This document shows positions 1 through 7,633 of a DNA stretch of 44,041 nucleotides, in pieces. Under the pieces are notes generated by a model, which saw nothing but the letters and a program-made list of their open reading frames with translations, was not told the DNA's origin and did not search any database. Both the position numbers and the translations under genes were made by a program. The stretch is taken from the NCBI GenBank assembly GCA_002293045.1, contig DBCM01000097.1, forward strand, positions 1 through 44,041, given 5' to 3'. Every line of letters begins with the position of its first letter. The stretch's first letter is position 1. This DNA comes from Flavobacteriales bacterium UBA958 (lineage in GTDB: Bacteria; Bacteroidota; Bacteroidia; Flavobacteriales_D; Crocinitomicaceae).

Positions 1-156
1 CTCCATCCAGTCCATGGTTGCTGCGCCATCATGCACTTCTCCAATTTTGTGATTTACTCCACCATAGAACAAAATTCGCTCTGTAGTTGTGGTTTTTCCT
101 GCGTCGATGTGTGCAGCGATACCAATATTTCTAGTAAATTTAAGATCTCTTGCCAT
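1..156 (-). CDS. fusA: Elongation factor G, N-terminal fragment (cut by window edge)
   Basis: Reading the minus strand from the ATG at 156-154 gives 52 codons that run off the window. They begin MARDLKFTRNIGIAAHIDAG and continue through KTTTTERILFYGG to VHDGAATMDWME. This is the G1 P-loop (AHIDAGKTT) and switch I start of translational GTPase EF-G, which drives tRNA-mRNA translocation on the ribosome. It lies 3 nt after the rpsG stop, the usual third position of the str operon. The rest of the protein is outside the window. Identification is very secure; only completeness is unknown. Confidence 0.96.
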   Translation of the reverse strand, partial: MARDLKFTRNIGIAAHIDAGKTTTTERILFYGGVNHKIGEVHDGAATMDWME

Positions 157-159
157 GTC

Positions 160-630
160 TTAGAATCTAAAATGTGAAAATGCTTTGTTTGCTTCTGCCA
201 TACGAATGGTGTCTTCTTTCTTTTTGAATGCAGCGCCTTCTTCTTTTGAAGCGGCAATGATTTCAGCGGCTAGCTTCTGAGACATTGTTTTCTCATTTCG
301 CTTTCGTGCGTAACCAATCAACCACTTCATGGCAAGAGAGGCTTTACGCTCTTCTCTCACAGGAGTTGGGATTTGAAAAGTTGCACCACCAACGCGTCGG
401 CTTCTCACCTCTACACTTGGCGTAATGTTTTCAATGGCTTTTTTCCATACCTCAAGACCTGGGGTATCGTCAACCTTTTTTTCTACGAGCTCAATTGCAT
501 CGTAGAATATTTTAAATGCCAAACTTTTTTTACCGGAGTACATTAAATTGTTCACGAATTTGGTAACAACCTGTTCGTTGAACTTTGGATCTGGTAAAAT
601 GGCTATTTTTTTCGCTTTTCTTCTTCTCAT
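160..630 (-). CDS. rpsG: 30S ribosomal protein S7
   Basis: The 156-residue product has the standard bacterial S7 length. It starts MRRRKAKKIAILPDPKFNEQ and carries the conserved stretches VTKFVNNLMYSGKKS, ENITPSVEVRSRRVGGATFQ and RKRNEKTMSQKLAAEI. S7 is a primary 16S rRNA-binding protein that nucleates assembly of the 30S head and sits near the E site. It is 32 nt downstream of rpsL and 3 nt upstream of fusA, so the three genes form one transcript. In E. coli S7 autoregulates the str operon, but the rpsL-rpsG gap here is too short for an obvious binding domain like the E. coli one. Confidence 0.98.
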   Translation of the reverse strand: MRRRKAKKIAILPDPKFNEQVVTKFVNNLMYSGKKSLAFKIFYDAIELVEKKVDDTPGLEVWKKAIENITPSVEVRSRRVGGATFQIPTPVREERKASLAMKWLIGYARKRNEKTMSQKLAAEIIAASKEEGAAFKKKEDTIRMAEANKAFSHFRF

Positions 631-662
631 CGCTTAAAAATTATCGTTGAATGACAACTATA

Positions 663-1040
663 TTATTTTTGCTTAGGTCGTTTAGTACCATACTTTGAAC
701 GTCGTTGAGATCGTCCCTGCACACCTGCTGTATCTTCAGCACCGCGAACAATGTGGTAACGAACTCCTGGTAGGTCTTTAACACGACCACCACGAACTAA
801 TACTAAGGAGTGCTCCTGAAGGTTGTGACCTTCACCTCCGATATAAGCATTGACTTCGCGTCCGTTCGTTAAACGTACACGAGCCACTTTACGCATGGCA
901 GAATTTGGCTTCTTTGGAGTGGTTGTATACACACGAACACATACTCCTTTTCGTTGAGGACATGAATCAAGTGCAGCAGACTTACTCTTCTTTACTACCG
1001 CCGTTCTTCCTTTGCGAACTAACTGTTGAATAGTTGGCAT
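663..1040 (-). CDS. rpsL: 30S ribosomal protein S12
   Basis: The product is 125 aa, with the universally conserved TTTPKKPNSAMRKVARV loop (K43-K44) and the GGRVKDLPGVRYH loop (K88, D89). S12 lies at the 16S decoding centre and controls accuracy. Both lysine positions at which streptomycin-resistance substitutions arise in other bacteria carry the wild-type residue, so nothing here predicts resistance; D89 is the usual site of beta-methylthiolation. It is the first gene of the str operon, with a promoter and a hairpin-tipped leader upstream. Confidence 0.98.
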   Translation of the reverse strand: MPTIQQLVRKGRTAVVKKSKSAALDSCPQRKGVCVRVYTTTPKKPNSAMRKVARVRLTNGREVNAYIGGEGHNLQEHSLVLVRGGRVKDLPGVRYHIVRGAEDTAGVQGRSQRRSKYGTKRPKQK

Positions 1041-1347
1041 AAAAATACTCTTAATTTAACAATATATAATAACCTCAAACGCTCTTTGAGGGGTGCAAAG
1101 ATACGAGGTTAATTTAATTTCACAATAGCAATTGCAAAAAACTTTCGAAATATTTAGAGAAAACTAAGGATTCATTGCGGTCGCCCATCAAAGACAACGC
1201 TAATCAATGTTGAATCAGCCATTTACGCTTTTTAATGAATCACTAGCCTGCTGATTAACTGACCGCAAATAAACTAACATTCCACTTTCCTTGGAAGGAT
1301 TGCAACGACGGCTTGATGTTGAGATATCGTCTAGGAAATTATCCCTA
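1041..1347. other. Intergenic region upstream of rpsL
   Basis: This 307-bp stretch holds the str operon promoter and leader in its left third. The right part (1126-1347) lies between that promoter and the 3' end of the next minus-strand gene and has no convincing coding sequence. It contains nested inverted repeats: TTGCGGTC at 1175-1182 with GACCGCAA at 1261-1268, and AATCAGC at 1213-1219 with GCTGATT at 1250-1256. No U-tract terminator was seen for the upstream gene. Confidence 0.6.
1073..1125 (-). promoter_or_regulatory. str operon promoter and 5' leader hairpin
   Basis: On the minus strand a -7 box TATCTTTG lies at 1103-1096. A TTG that fits the -33 element lies at 1125-1123, with a 19-nt spacer. 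These match the Bacteroidota consensus TTTG/TAnnTTTG. Five bases after the -7 box begins an inverted repeat, CCTCAAA (1091-1085 read on the minus strand) pairing with TTTGAGG (1079-1073) around a 5-nt loop. Transcription should therefore start at or next to the first base of a 7-bp stem-loop. The rpsL ATG is about 50 nt from the inferred start site. Confidence 0.72.
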
Positions 1348-3102
1348 CTAATGAAAAATATGTAAAAACCCAGCCAATAGAAATTGGGTTTGGTCTTGGT
1401 CATCGTATGTATACTTTTCACTATCGGGCAATACGGTGTAAAAATAAACTCCGTCCGTAAGTGGTTTGCCATCCATGGTAAGCCCAGACCAATCATTCTG
1501 ATAATCAGTATTCTCATAGACTAGGTTCCCCCATCGATTAAATACTTGCAAGCGAACATTATTATAATCCGCTAAGTGTTGAATTATGAAAACATCATTG
1601 GTGAGGTCTCCATTTAAGGTTAACACATTTGGAGCCTCCATAGGACATTGATTGTAAACCAATATTGAATTTACTGTCGCTGTTTTTCCGCATTGGTCTT
1701 GAACCTCAAGAGAGAATACGTTTTCGTTCGGCAATAATAAAACGCCAGCGAGGCTAACGGTATCGCTGCTTGGAAAGAAACCAGGGCTCCAAGTGTATTG
1801 ATATGGGGGCAATCCAAAACTCACCGCGCACCCCAGCCATGGAATCTCACCGCCGCTTGCGCAAACATTAAGAGAATCGTTGGCAATTACAGACAAAGGT
1901 TGATAATCTACAAGGTTGAGTAGGATCGAGGTGGTATCAAACGTTCCGTCGCACGGATTTGGAACAATGACACTGAAAAAAACGGTCTCGGTGGGTTCAG
2001 GCAAACTATCCAACAAAGCCTCAATGGTAATGGTGTCTGAAAAAACACCTATTGGTATCGTCAATGCATTAGGAATAAAGGGGTAATCTACTCCATTGGT
2101 AGCGGTTCCGCTCAATCCAATCTGTACCACTAAATTTGTTGTTGTATCAATTCTTGAGATGATAAACCCTGCAATACCACAATCCTCAACCAGCTGGGGC
2201 GGACCGGTAATATTCACTGAAATTGGTATATCTACTTGACAAACAACTACTCTGAACGCAAATGTTCTGATTTTAGAATTAATCAATACTCCATTTCGGT
2301 ACTCATTAACCTTCACGCCTGCCACAAAATTCCCGATGTTGTTCGGTGTAAATGACATCATTCCCGTTTGGGGATTGATGGTAATTGCAGAACCTGCTCC
2401 AAACGGCAATAGGGTGCTATACCCTGCATTCCAGGTAACTCCTGCATATGGCGGAGGTGACTCAGGATTGGGAATTACATTGACGATGCTTCCGCCTAAG
2501 AGTGGGTCTGCCAATTCATAGGTGAGTGAATCGCCATCTGGGTCAAAAGCAATGTGATCAAAGACCAAGGTATTCTGACTGCAAAGCACTAAGGGTGGAT
2601 AATTAGTAAACCGTGCCCCTTGATTGTACACCGGGGTTAAGGCACTCCCGGGAATGAAGGTTGTTAGGGTAATTCCATTATTTCCTGGATCCACAATGTT
2701 ATCGATATTATTTGCCCAACAGCAACGCTGATAACTAATATGATATCCTGTTGGATTAAATGGGAGCTGCACCGTATCAATGTAGATGCCCTTTTCTACA
2801 CAAATATTGTCAGGAGGGGTTACACAAGGATCGTCATACACAATGGGTAAAATTGCACTGGAGTATAAGTACACATACTCCTCTGAATAAAAAGTTCCGT
2901 CCTCATTAAAGATGGTGTACACCAAGGGATTGTCATAGGCCGTTGCACTGTTGCAGTCTCGATAAATTTCGAAGGTTATTTTATAGAATCCGTTGCCTAA
3001 GGAATCGTAATAAATTTCTCCACCAAGGATATGTGTAGCCTTAGCCTGATTGGTAAATGCACAAATCAATAAAAAACAAAAACCCAGTACTAATTTTTTC
3101 AT
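1348..3102 (-). CDS. Gliding-motility-associated C-terminal domain protein (T9SS substrate)
   Basis: This 584-aa secreted protein has a signal peptide (MKKLVLGFCFLLICAFTNQA) followed by ATHILGGEIYY, the hallmark N-terminus of a large Bacteroidota family of surface proteins. A central region around residues 300-400 (SINVNITGPPQLVEDC to LLNLVDYQP) resembles a Calx-beta fold, followed by a PKD-like segment (GLPPYQYTWSPG). The last roughly 95 residues carry the CHU_C signature: APNVLTLNGDLTNDVFII, VFNRWGNLVYE, NDWSG and DGVYFYTV. That domain directs T9SS export and surface anchoring. The protein is probably an adhesin or surface component; its ligand cannot be read from the sequence. It is monocistronic by context. 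Confidence 0.88.
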   Translation of the reverse strand: MKKLVLGFCFLLICAFTNQAKATHILGGEIYYDSLGNGFYKITFEIYRDCNSATAYDNPLVYTIFNEDGTFYSEEYVYLYSSAILPIVYDDPCVTPPDNICVEKGIYIDTVQLPFNPTGYHISYQRCCWANNIDNIVDPGNNGITLTTFIPGSALTPVYNQGARFTNYPPLVLCSQNTLVFDHIAFDPDGDSLTYELADPLLGGSIVNVIPNPESPPPYAGVTWNAGYSTLLPFGAGSAITINPQTGMMSFTPNNIGNFVAGVKVNEYRNGVLINSKIRTFAFRVVVCQVDIPISVNITGPPQLVEDCGIAGFIISRIDTTTNLVVQIGLSGTATNGVDYPFIPNALTIPIGVFSDTITIEALLDSLPEPTETVFFSVIVPNPCDGTFDTTSILLNLVDYQPLSVIANDSLNVCASGGEIPWLGCAVSFGLPPYQYTWSPGFFPSSDTVSLAGVLLLPNENVFSLEVQDQCGKTATVNSILVYNQCPMEAPNVLTLNGDLTNDVFIIQHLADYNNVRLQVFNRWGNLVYENTDYQNDWSGLTMDGKPLTDGVYFYTVLPDSEKYTYDDQDQTQFLLAGFLHIFH

Positions 3103-3217
3103 ATTTCAAAACTTACTATTCCTCCATCCAAACCCTTTCATAATTCATATAAAAATTCCACATGATGGGTCAATAACTGTTTCTTAAGCACAAAATTCAG
3201 TGATTTGAAATGTTTAT

Positions 3218-3245
3218 CAAAGGTAATGAGGCCTAATAATTACCT
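3218..3245. promoter_or_regulatory. Possible -7 box overlapped by an inverted repeat between divergent genes
   Basis: On the minus strand TACCTTTG (3225-3218) fits the -7 consensus for the gliding-associated gene that starts at 3102. An inverted repeat, AGGTAAT (3221-3227) and ATTACCT (3239-3245) with an 11-nt spacer, overlaps this box as an operator would. No good -33 element is visible. No TAnnTTTG box was found for the divergent phoD-like gene. The rest of 3103-3365 is AT-rich and unremarkable. Confidence 0.35.
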
Positions 3246-3365
3246 CTTTTATTTCAGCACTGTGCAATAAGAACATTTTCATAATTTAAAATTTAGCTTA
3301 AATTTAAATCAAATTCAGGATTAACTGAATATTTCAAATAAATTCCTCTAATTTTAATTAGAAAA

Positions 3366-4880
3366 ATGCGCCTTATAATTTTTGCTTTTTTATTGATTTG
3401 CCTGACAGTTCAGGGCCAAATTGAAGCCATTTACTGCCCGGAAATTAATGCTCAATTAAAGCCAATGGGTGTATTTCCATTTGGTGTTGCTTCCGGAGAC
3501 CCAAGCGCACAGGGAGCGGTGCTTTGGACCGCACTGAACCCCTTCAAACTACAAACATTTCGTGTAGTGAGGTGCCAAGTAAGCGAACAAGCAAACTTCA
3601 AAGAAATTGCTAGAACCTATCAATACGAAGTTGAAATAGCGCGTGGCCTAGCCGTAAAAGTCAATGCCTCTAATTTATCGCAAGACAAAGTGTACTTTTA
3701 TCGCTTCATATACGGGGAAGACACCTCTGCGGTTGGGAGGATAAAAACCATTGGAACAAATCCACTTGACCTTAAATTTGCCCTAGTATCTTGCAGTAAT
3801 TATGAATGGGGATATTTCAATGCCTATGAATCCATATCCAACATAACGGATCTAGACTTTGTAGTGCACCTTGGCGACTATATATATGAATATGGTCCGG
3901 GGGTTTACGGTGATCCATCCTTAAATCGCGGGCATTTGCCTGCCAAGGAGTTATTAACGATTCAAGATTATCGTTCTCGGTATGCGCAATATCGGCTTGA
4001 TAAACAACTGCAGCGTATTCATCAACAAGTCCCATTTATTTCAGTGTGGGATGATCACGAAATTGCAAATGATGCCTATGCGGATGGTGCACAAAATCAT
4101 CAGGAGGATGAAGGTGAATGGAATCTTCGGAAAAAAGCAGCGCAGCAGGTATATTTTGAATGGATGCCCATCTCGGATAATACACAATTCCAAGTCAATC
4201 GGTCTTTGGCGTTCGGATCGCTTGCCAACTTGTACATGCTAGATGAGCGGATGTCCGGAAGAACAAAACAACCTTCTGAAGAAAATGCAAGCCTCGAAAG
4301 CAACACAATGCTTGGTACGAATCAACATGATTGGTTGGTAAATCAGATCAATCAATCAAACGCGGCTTGGAATATTTTAGGAAATCAGGTGCTGCTTTCC
4401 ACGATACATGTGCCTGCTGAAACAAAAGGCATTAAACAAAGTATGGATACATGGCAAGGATACCTCGCTGAACGAAAACAATTACTCGACGCATTTAAAC
4501 ATGCAAGTCTTGAAAAAAACATCAGGAATAATCTAATTGTACTCACCGGGGATATACACAGCGCATTCGCCCTAAGGCTAGCCCATGAGAATATACCGTT
4601 GGGTGTTGAATGGGTTGCACACAGTGTAACTTCTGCGAATCACAACGAGCGATACCGCTCTCGTCAGTCGAAAACCTTGGAACGCAAACTAAAGAACAAA
4701 CAATTAAATCCAGCATTAAATTTTGTTAACCTTAGACACCATGGATTCGTCCTTGTGGAGCTGACACCTTATCATGCAAAATCCACTTGGTATAAAGTAA
4801 AGGTACACCAGCCCGGAAAAATAAAATCTAAAAAGATTCATACCGAATCAATTCAGAAAATCCTCACCCCAAAGGGATAA
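3366..4880 (+). CDS. phoD: PhoD-family alkaline phosphatase/phosphodiesterase
   Basis: The 504-aa protein has a signal peptide (MRLIIFAFLLICLTVQGQ). It matches the PhoD metallophosphatase family: an N-terminal beta domain beginning FPFGVASGDPSAQGAVLWT (residues 37-55), then ALVSCSNYEWGYFNAY (C143), VVHLGDYIYEYG (D171), SVWDDHEIANDAY (about 226-238), a GNQVL segment and VLTGDIHSAF near the C-terminal third. In characterised PhoD the equivalent Cys and Asp residues bind the Fe/Ca site. It should release phosphate from phosphoesters outside the cytoplasm. It has no T9SS tail, so it is probably periplasmic. Substrate range is unknown. Confidence 0.88.
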   Translation: MRLIIFAFLLICLTVQGQIEAIYCPEINAQLKPMGVFPFGVASGDPSAQGAVLWTALNPFKLQTFRVVRCQVSEQANFKEIARTYQYEVEIARGLAVKVNASNLSQDKVYFYRFIYGEDTSAVGRIKTIGTNPLDLKFALVSCSNYEWGYFNAYESISNITDLDFVVHLGDYIYEYGPGVYGDPSLNRGHLPAKELLTIQDYRSRYAQYRLDKQLQRIHQQVPFISVWDDHEIANDAYADGAQNHQEDEGEWNLRKKAAQQVYFEWMPISDNTQFQVNRSLAFGSLANLYMLDERMSGRTKQPSEENASLESNTMLGTNQHDWLVNQINQSNAAWNILGNQVLLSTIHVPAETKGIKQSMDTWQGYLAERKQLLDAFKHASLEKNIRNNLIVLTGDIHSAFALRLAHENIPLGVEWVAHSVTSANHNERYRSRQSKTLERKLKNKQLNPALNFVNLRHHGFVLVELTPYHAKSTWYKVKVHQPGKIKSKKIHTESIQKILTPKG

Positions 4881-4890
4881 TAACTATCCA

Positions 4891-4951
4891 AACTACGTAA
4901 AACTACGTATTACCACTCATATAACTACGTAGTGCCACATCGGTAGCACCG
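4891..4951 (+). promoter_or_regulatory. Three phased AACTACGTA repeats upstream of the S8 protease
   Basis: AACTACGTA occurs at 4891-4899, 4901-4909 and 4923-4931. The start-to-start spacings of 10 and 22 bp are close to one and two turns of B-DNA, so all copies lie on one face. The third copy is extended to the palindrome ACTACGTAGT (4924-4933). A small hairpin CGGT-AGC-ACCG follows at 4941-4951. TACGTA cores are typical binding sites for FixJ/NarL-type (LuxR-HTH) response regulators in other phyla. The array sits about 110-150 bp before the start codon of the protease gene. Confidence 0.55.
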
Positions 4952-5008
4952 TGTATTTTGTATGGGCTCGTAGCACATTCATCAGTTTAAGACCTTTTAT
5001 GTAATGAC

Positions 5009-5040
5009 CTTTGGTTTAACAAACAACGCTAATACCAAAG
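5009..5040 (+). promoter_or_regulatory. Start-proximal hairpin of the S8 protease mRNA
   Basis: CTTTGGT at 5009-5015 is complementary to ACCAAAG at 5034-5040, giving a 7-bp stem with an 18-nt loop. It ends three bases before the ATG at 5044. If transcribed, it would occupy the ribosome-binding region. No TAnnTTTG box with exact spacing was found between 4952 and 5008; TATTTTG at 4954-4960 is one base short of the consensus. Confidence 0.4.
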
Positions 5041-5043
5041 TTT

Positions 5044-7164
5044 ATGAAAACAATTACATTATTTTTCGCTTTAATCGCAGGAGGTCTAACCAGTGTTACA
5101 TTTGGACAATCCACGAAAGTGTGGGCTCAAATCAATGACCTAACAGCAATCCCTGCTATGAATGCAGATGGAATGTTAAGTTCAAGCAATGCTGCGTTCA
5201 ATGCCGCAATAAGCGCTTCCAATATTACCTCAGTTACGCAAGCTTTGCCTGCGTCTAAACAAGAAAAACTAAAACGCGTTTTTGAAATTGAATGCGCATG
5301 CACGGAGGAAATGCTATTCGATGCCTTAGCAACAATTCCATTCATTACAGGAATCGAACAAGCGCCAAACTACCAAGTGCTTTACACTCCAAATGACTAC
5401 AATCTTGGGGTTGCTAACAATTATGCGTTGGATTTAATCAATGCGCAAGGAGCGTGGGATATTACGCAAGGTAATGCAAGTTTTATTATTGGAGTTAGTG
5501 ATCAAAACGTAAATCCGGCACACGAGGAATTGACAGGAAAAATTGTCTCATATAACGCAACGAACACCGCAACACCTACCCACGGAAACGCCGTTTGCGC
5601 CATTGCTGCAGGAAACACCAACAATAACCTAGGGTTAAGTTCTATCGGGTTTAATTCTTCCATTGCATTTTATCAAATGAATTACAACGAATTGCTTATT
5701 GCTACTTACAGCGGGATTAGAGTACTTAACTTAAGTTGGAGTTCTGGATGCTTTTTTAATCAGTATGAGCAAGATGTGGTTACTGAAGTATACAACAACG
5801 GGACCTTCATTATTGCAGCAGCAGGGAATGGTAATACCTGTAGTTCAGCAGATGCTTTAGTATATCCTGCTGCCTATGCGCATGTATTTGCTGTAACCAG
5901 TATCGGTAGTTCAGACAATCACGAGCAAGTAAGTGGTGACCCACTTTCTACTCACCAGCACAACCAAATGGTAGACCTTTCTGCACCGGGTTACAACGTA
6001 GCTATTGTTCCGTCGAATGGATGGTATTTAAACAGCTCAGGAACTTCCTATGCTGCACCATTCGTGACGGGTACTGTTGCTTTAATGCTTGCACTAAATC
6101 CATGCTTAGGTAATTTAGACATCGAATTTATCCTTAAAAATTCTGCCACGAACATCGATGCCCTAAATCCCTTGTATGCCGGTAAAATTGGCAGTGGTCG
6201 ACTTAATGCAGCAGCAGCGGTATTGATGGCTCAAAACCATACACATGGAGCTATTTTCAATGTCTCTATTCAAGGAACTTGTTCGAGCACCGGCTCAACT
6301 GTAAGTTTGAACCCATCCAACGTTACCGGGAATGTATCGGCAACATGGTCTAATGGACTGGTTGGGCTTCAACAAACGGGCATTGCAACGGGAATCTACA
6401 CGATAACACTCACAGATGCCATCGGTTGCAGTTCAGATACTACCTTTAGCGTGAATTCACCAGTTGCAGTTCAAGTAAGTGGGGTTGTTACTCAAATTCA
6501 GTGTTTCGGACAAGCCAATGGTGCAATTGACGTGAGTGTTCTACAAGGAAACCCTGCATTCACTTACGCATGGGATAACGGAGCAACAACACAAGACATC
6601 GATCATTTGGAGGCTGGTACATATCGATTAACAGTAGTTGATGCGAATGGATGCGTTTCGTACAGCAGCTATTCCATTGCTCAGCCTACTGAGATTACGT
6701 TAAATGCCACAGTAACTAATGAAATCCTAGGCAATGACGGAATAATTGAATTAACCGTTACCGGTGGGGTTCCATCATATACTACCCTGTGGTCTAATGG
6801 GGTAAACACTGAAGACCAATCGAATCTTACGGCTGGAACCTATGAAGTAACGGTTGTTGATGGAAATGGTTGTATGAACAGTTTAGAGGTAATCGTATTG
6901 AATAATCAAACCAATGGCCTTGCAGAAGAGGCTGCAAATAACATGACCGTTTATCCCAATCCAAGCTTAGGTAACGCGACGGTTCGATGGGAAGAAGCAA
7001 TGGTTGAATTAACGGTCATTGATAACCATGGTCGAATTGTTTTCCAAAAAGATATCCAGGGACTTAATTCCGTAGAATTGAGTGCCTTAAATTCAGGAAC
7101 GTACTTTGTTAATGTATATAGCAATGCAGGAATTGCAGGAACACAACGCATCGTTGTACTGTAA
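5044..7164 (+). CDS. Subtilisin-like S8 protease with SprB repeats and T9SS sorting domain
   Basis: The 706-aa exported protein has a signal peptide (cleavage near GQ, residue 21) and an inhibitor-like N-terminal region. Its S8 catalytic domain has D153 (IIGVSDQNVN), H180 (TPTHGNAVCAIAAGN), the oxyanion Asn N262 (AAAGNGN) and S335 (SSGTSYAAPFVTG). Residues about 405-620 hold SprB-type repeats, each ending in a GTY.(L/V)TVVDANGC-like motif; the first copy is degenerate. The C-terminus, from MTVYPNPSLG to GTYFVNVYS, is a type A T9SS sorting domain, so the protease should be anchored at the cell surface. The triad is intact. Substrates are unknown. Confidence 0.92.
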   Translation: MKTITLFFALIAGGLTSVTFGQSTKVWAQINDLTAIPAMNADGMLSSSNAAFNAAISASNITSVTQALPASKQEKLKRVFEIECACTEEMLFDALATIPFITGIEQAPNYQVLYTPNDYNLGVANNYALDLINAQGAWDITQGNASFIIGVSDQNVNPAHEELTGKIVSYNATNTATPTHGNAVCAIAAGNTNNNLGLSSIGFNSSIAFYQMNYNELLIATYSGIRVLNLSWSSGCFFNQYEQDVVTEVYNNGTFIIAAAGNGNTCSSADALVYPAAYAHVFAVTSIGSSDNHEQVSGDPLSTHQHNQMVDLSAPGYNVAIVPSNGWYLNSSGTSYAAPFVTGTVALMLALNPCLGNLDIEFILKNSATNIDALNPLYAGKIGSGRLNAAAAVLMAQNHTHGAIFNVSIQGTCSSTGSTVSLNPSNVTGNVSATWSNGLVGLQQTGIATGIYTITLTDAIGCSSDTTFSVNSPVAVQVSGVVTQIQCFGQANGAIDVSVLQGNPAFTYAWDNGATTQDIDHLEAGTYRLTVVDANGCVSYSSYSIAQPTEITLNATVTNEILGNDGIIELTVTGGVPSYTTLWSNGVNTEDQSNLTAGTYEVTVVDGNGCMNSLEVIVLNNQTNGLAEEAANNMTVYPNPSLGNATVRWEEAMVELTVIDNHGRIVFQKDIQGLNSVELSALNSGTYFVNVYSNAGIAGTQRIVVL

Positions 7165-7183
7165 TAGTTAGGTTTAGGGTTGG

Positions 7184-7213
7184 AAAAAGGGATGGCAACG
7201 GCTATCCCTTTTT
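7184..7213. terminator. Bidirectional terminator between the S8 protease and GNAT genes
   Basis: AAAAAGGGATGGC (7184-7196) pairs with GCTATCCCTTTTT (7201-7213) around an AACG tetraloop, with one G-T pair. The stem has A-tract and T-tract sides, so it works in both directions between convergent genes. Its right arm contains the stop codon and last lysine codons of the minus-strand acetyltransferase. Confidence 0.85.
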
Positions 7214-7633
7214 CTTTTTCATTAAAAAATGTTGAATTTCACCAAAGAGTAAATGAGACGGTTCTATTGAAACGTATCCCAGTTTCTCATAAAACCCCAA
7301 GGCATTTTCTCGTGCATGAAGGATAATTTCAATCGCCCCGGAATCCCAAGCTTCAGCTTCCATACGCCGCATTAACCCCGCTCCTATTCCCTTGGATTGG
7401 ACATTGGGTTCAACCGCCATAAATCTGATTTGCCGCGTAGTTGGTTCAATAAAATCTAGGCGACCAACCCCAACAATTTCATTGTCGTGAAAAGCCGCAA
7501 AATGCGCATGATCATATTCATAATCATCTCGCTCTGATCCAAGAGGTTGATTCCATGGCTGTCTAAGTACTCGATAACGAAGGGCGTAATAAGACGTCCA
7601 TTCCGCGGCAGATTTTGGTTCCCTTATTTCCAT
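7202..7633 (-). CDS. GNAT-family N-acetyltransferase
   Basis: The 143-aa single-domain protein carries the acetyl-CoA-binding motif A, FMAVEPNVQSKGIGAGLMRR (Q79 to G85 forms the pyrophosphate loop). It also has the GNAT beta-4/beta-5 region and a C-terminal ARENALGFYEKLGYV motif, placing it in the GNAT superfamily, closest in feel to ElaA/YjcF-type proteins. The acceptor substrate cannot be read from the sequence. Its start overlaps the end of the CoA-transferase gene by 10 bp, so the two are translationally coupled. The C-terminal KKKKKG tail is encoded inside the terminator stem. Confidence 0.85.
   Translation of the reverse strand: MEIREPKSAAEWTSYYALRYRVLRQPWNQPLGSERDDYEYDHAHFAAFHDNEIVGVGRLDFIEPTTRQIRFMAVEPNVQSKGIGAGLMRRMEAEAWDSGAIEIILHARENALGFYEKLGYVSIEPSHLLFGEIQHFLMKKKKG

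Noticed and set aside
1215..1517. 100-codon minus-strand frame at the 3' end of the gliding-associated gene
   Set aside because: Most of it lies out of frame inside the CHU_C-domain coding sequence and it has no domain of its own.
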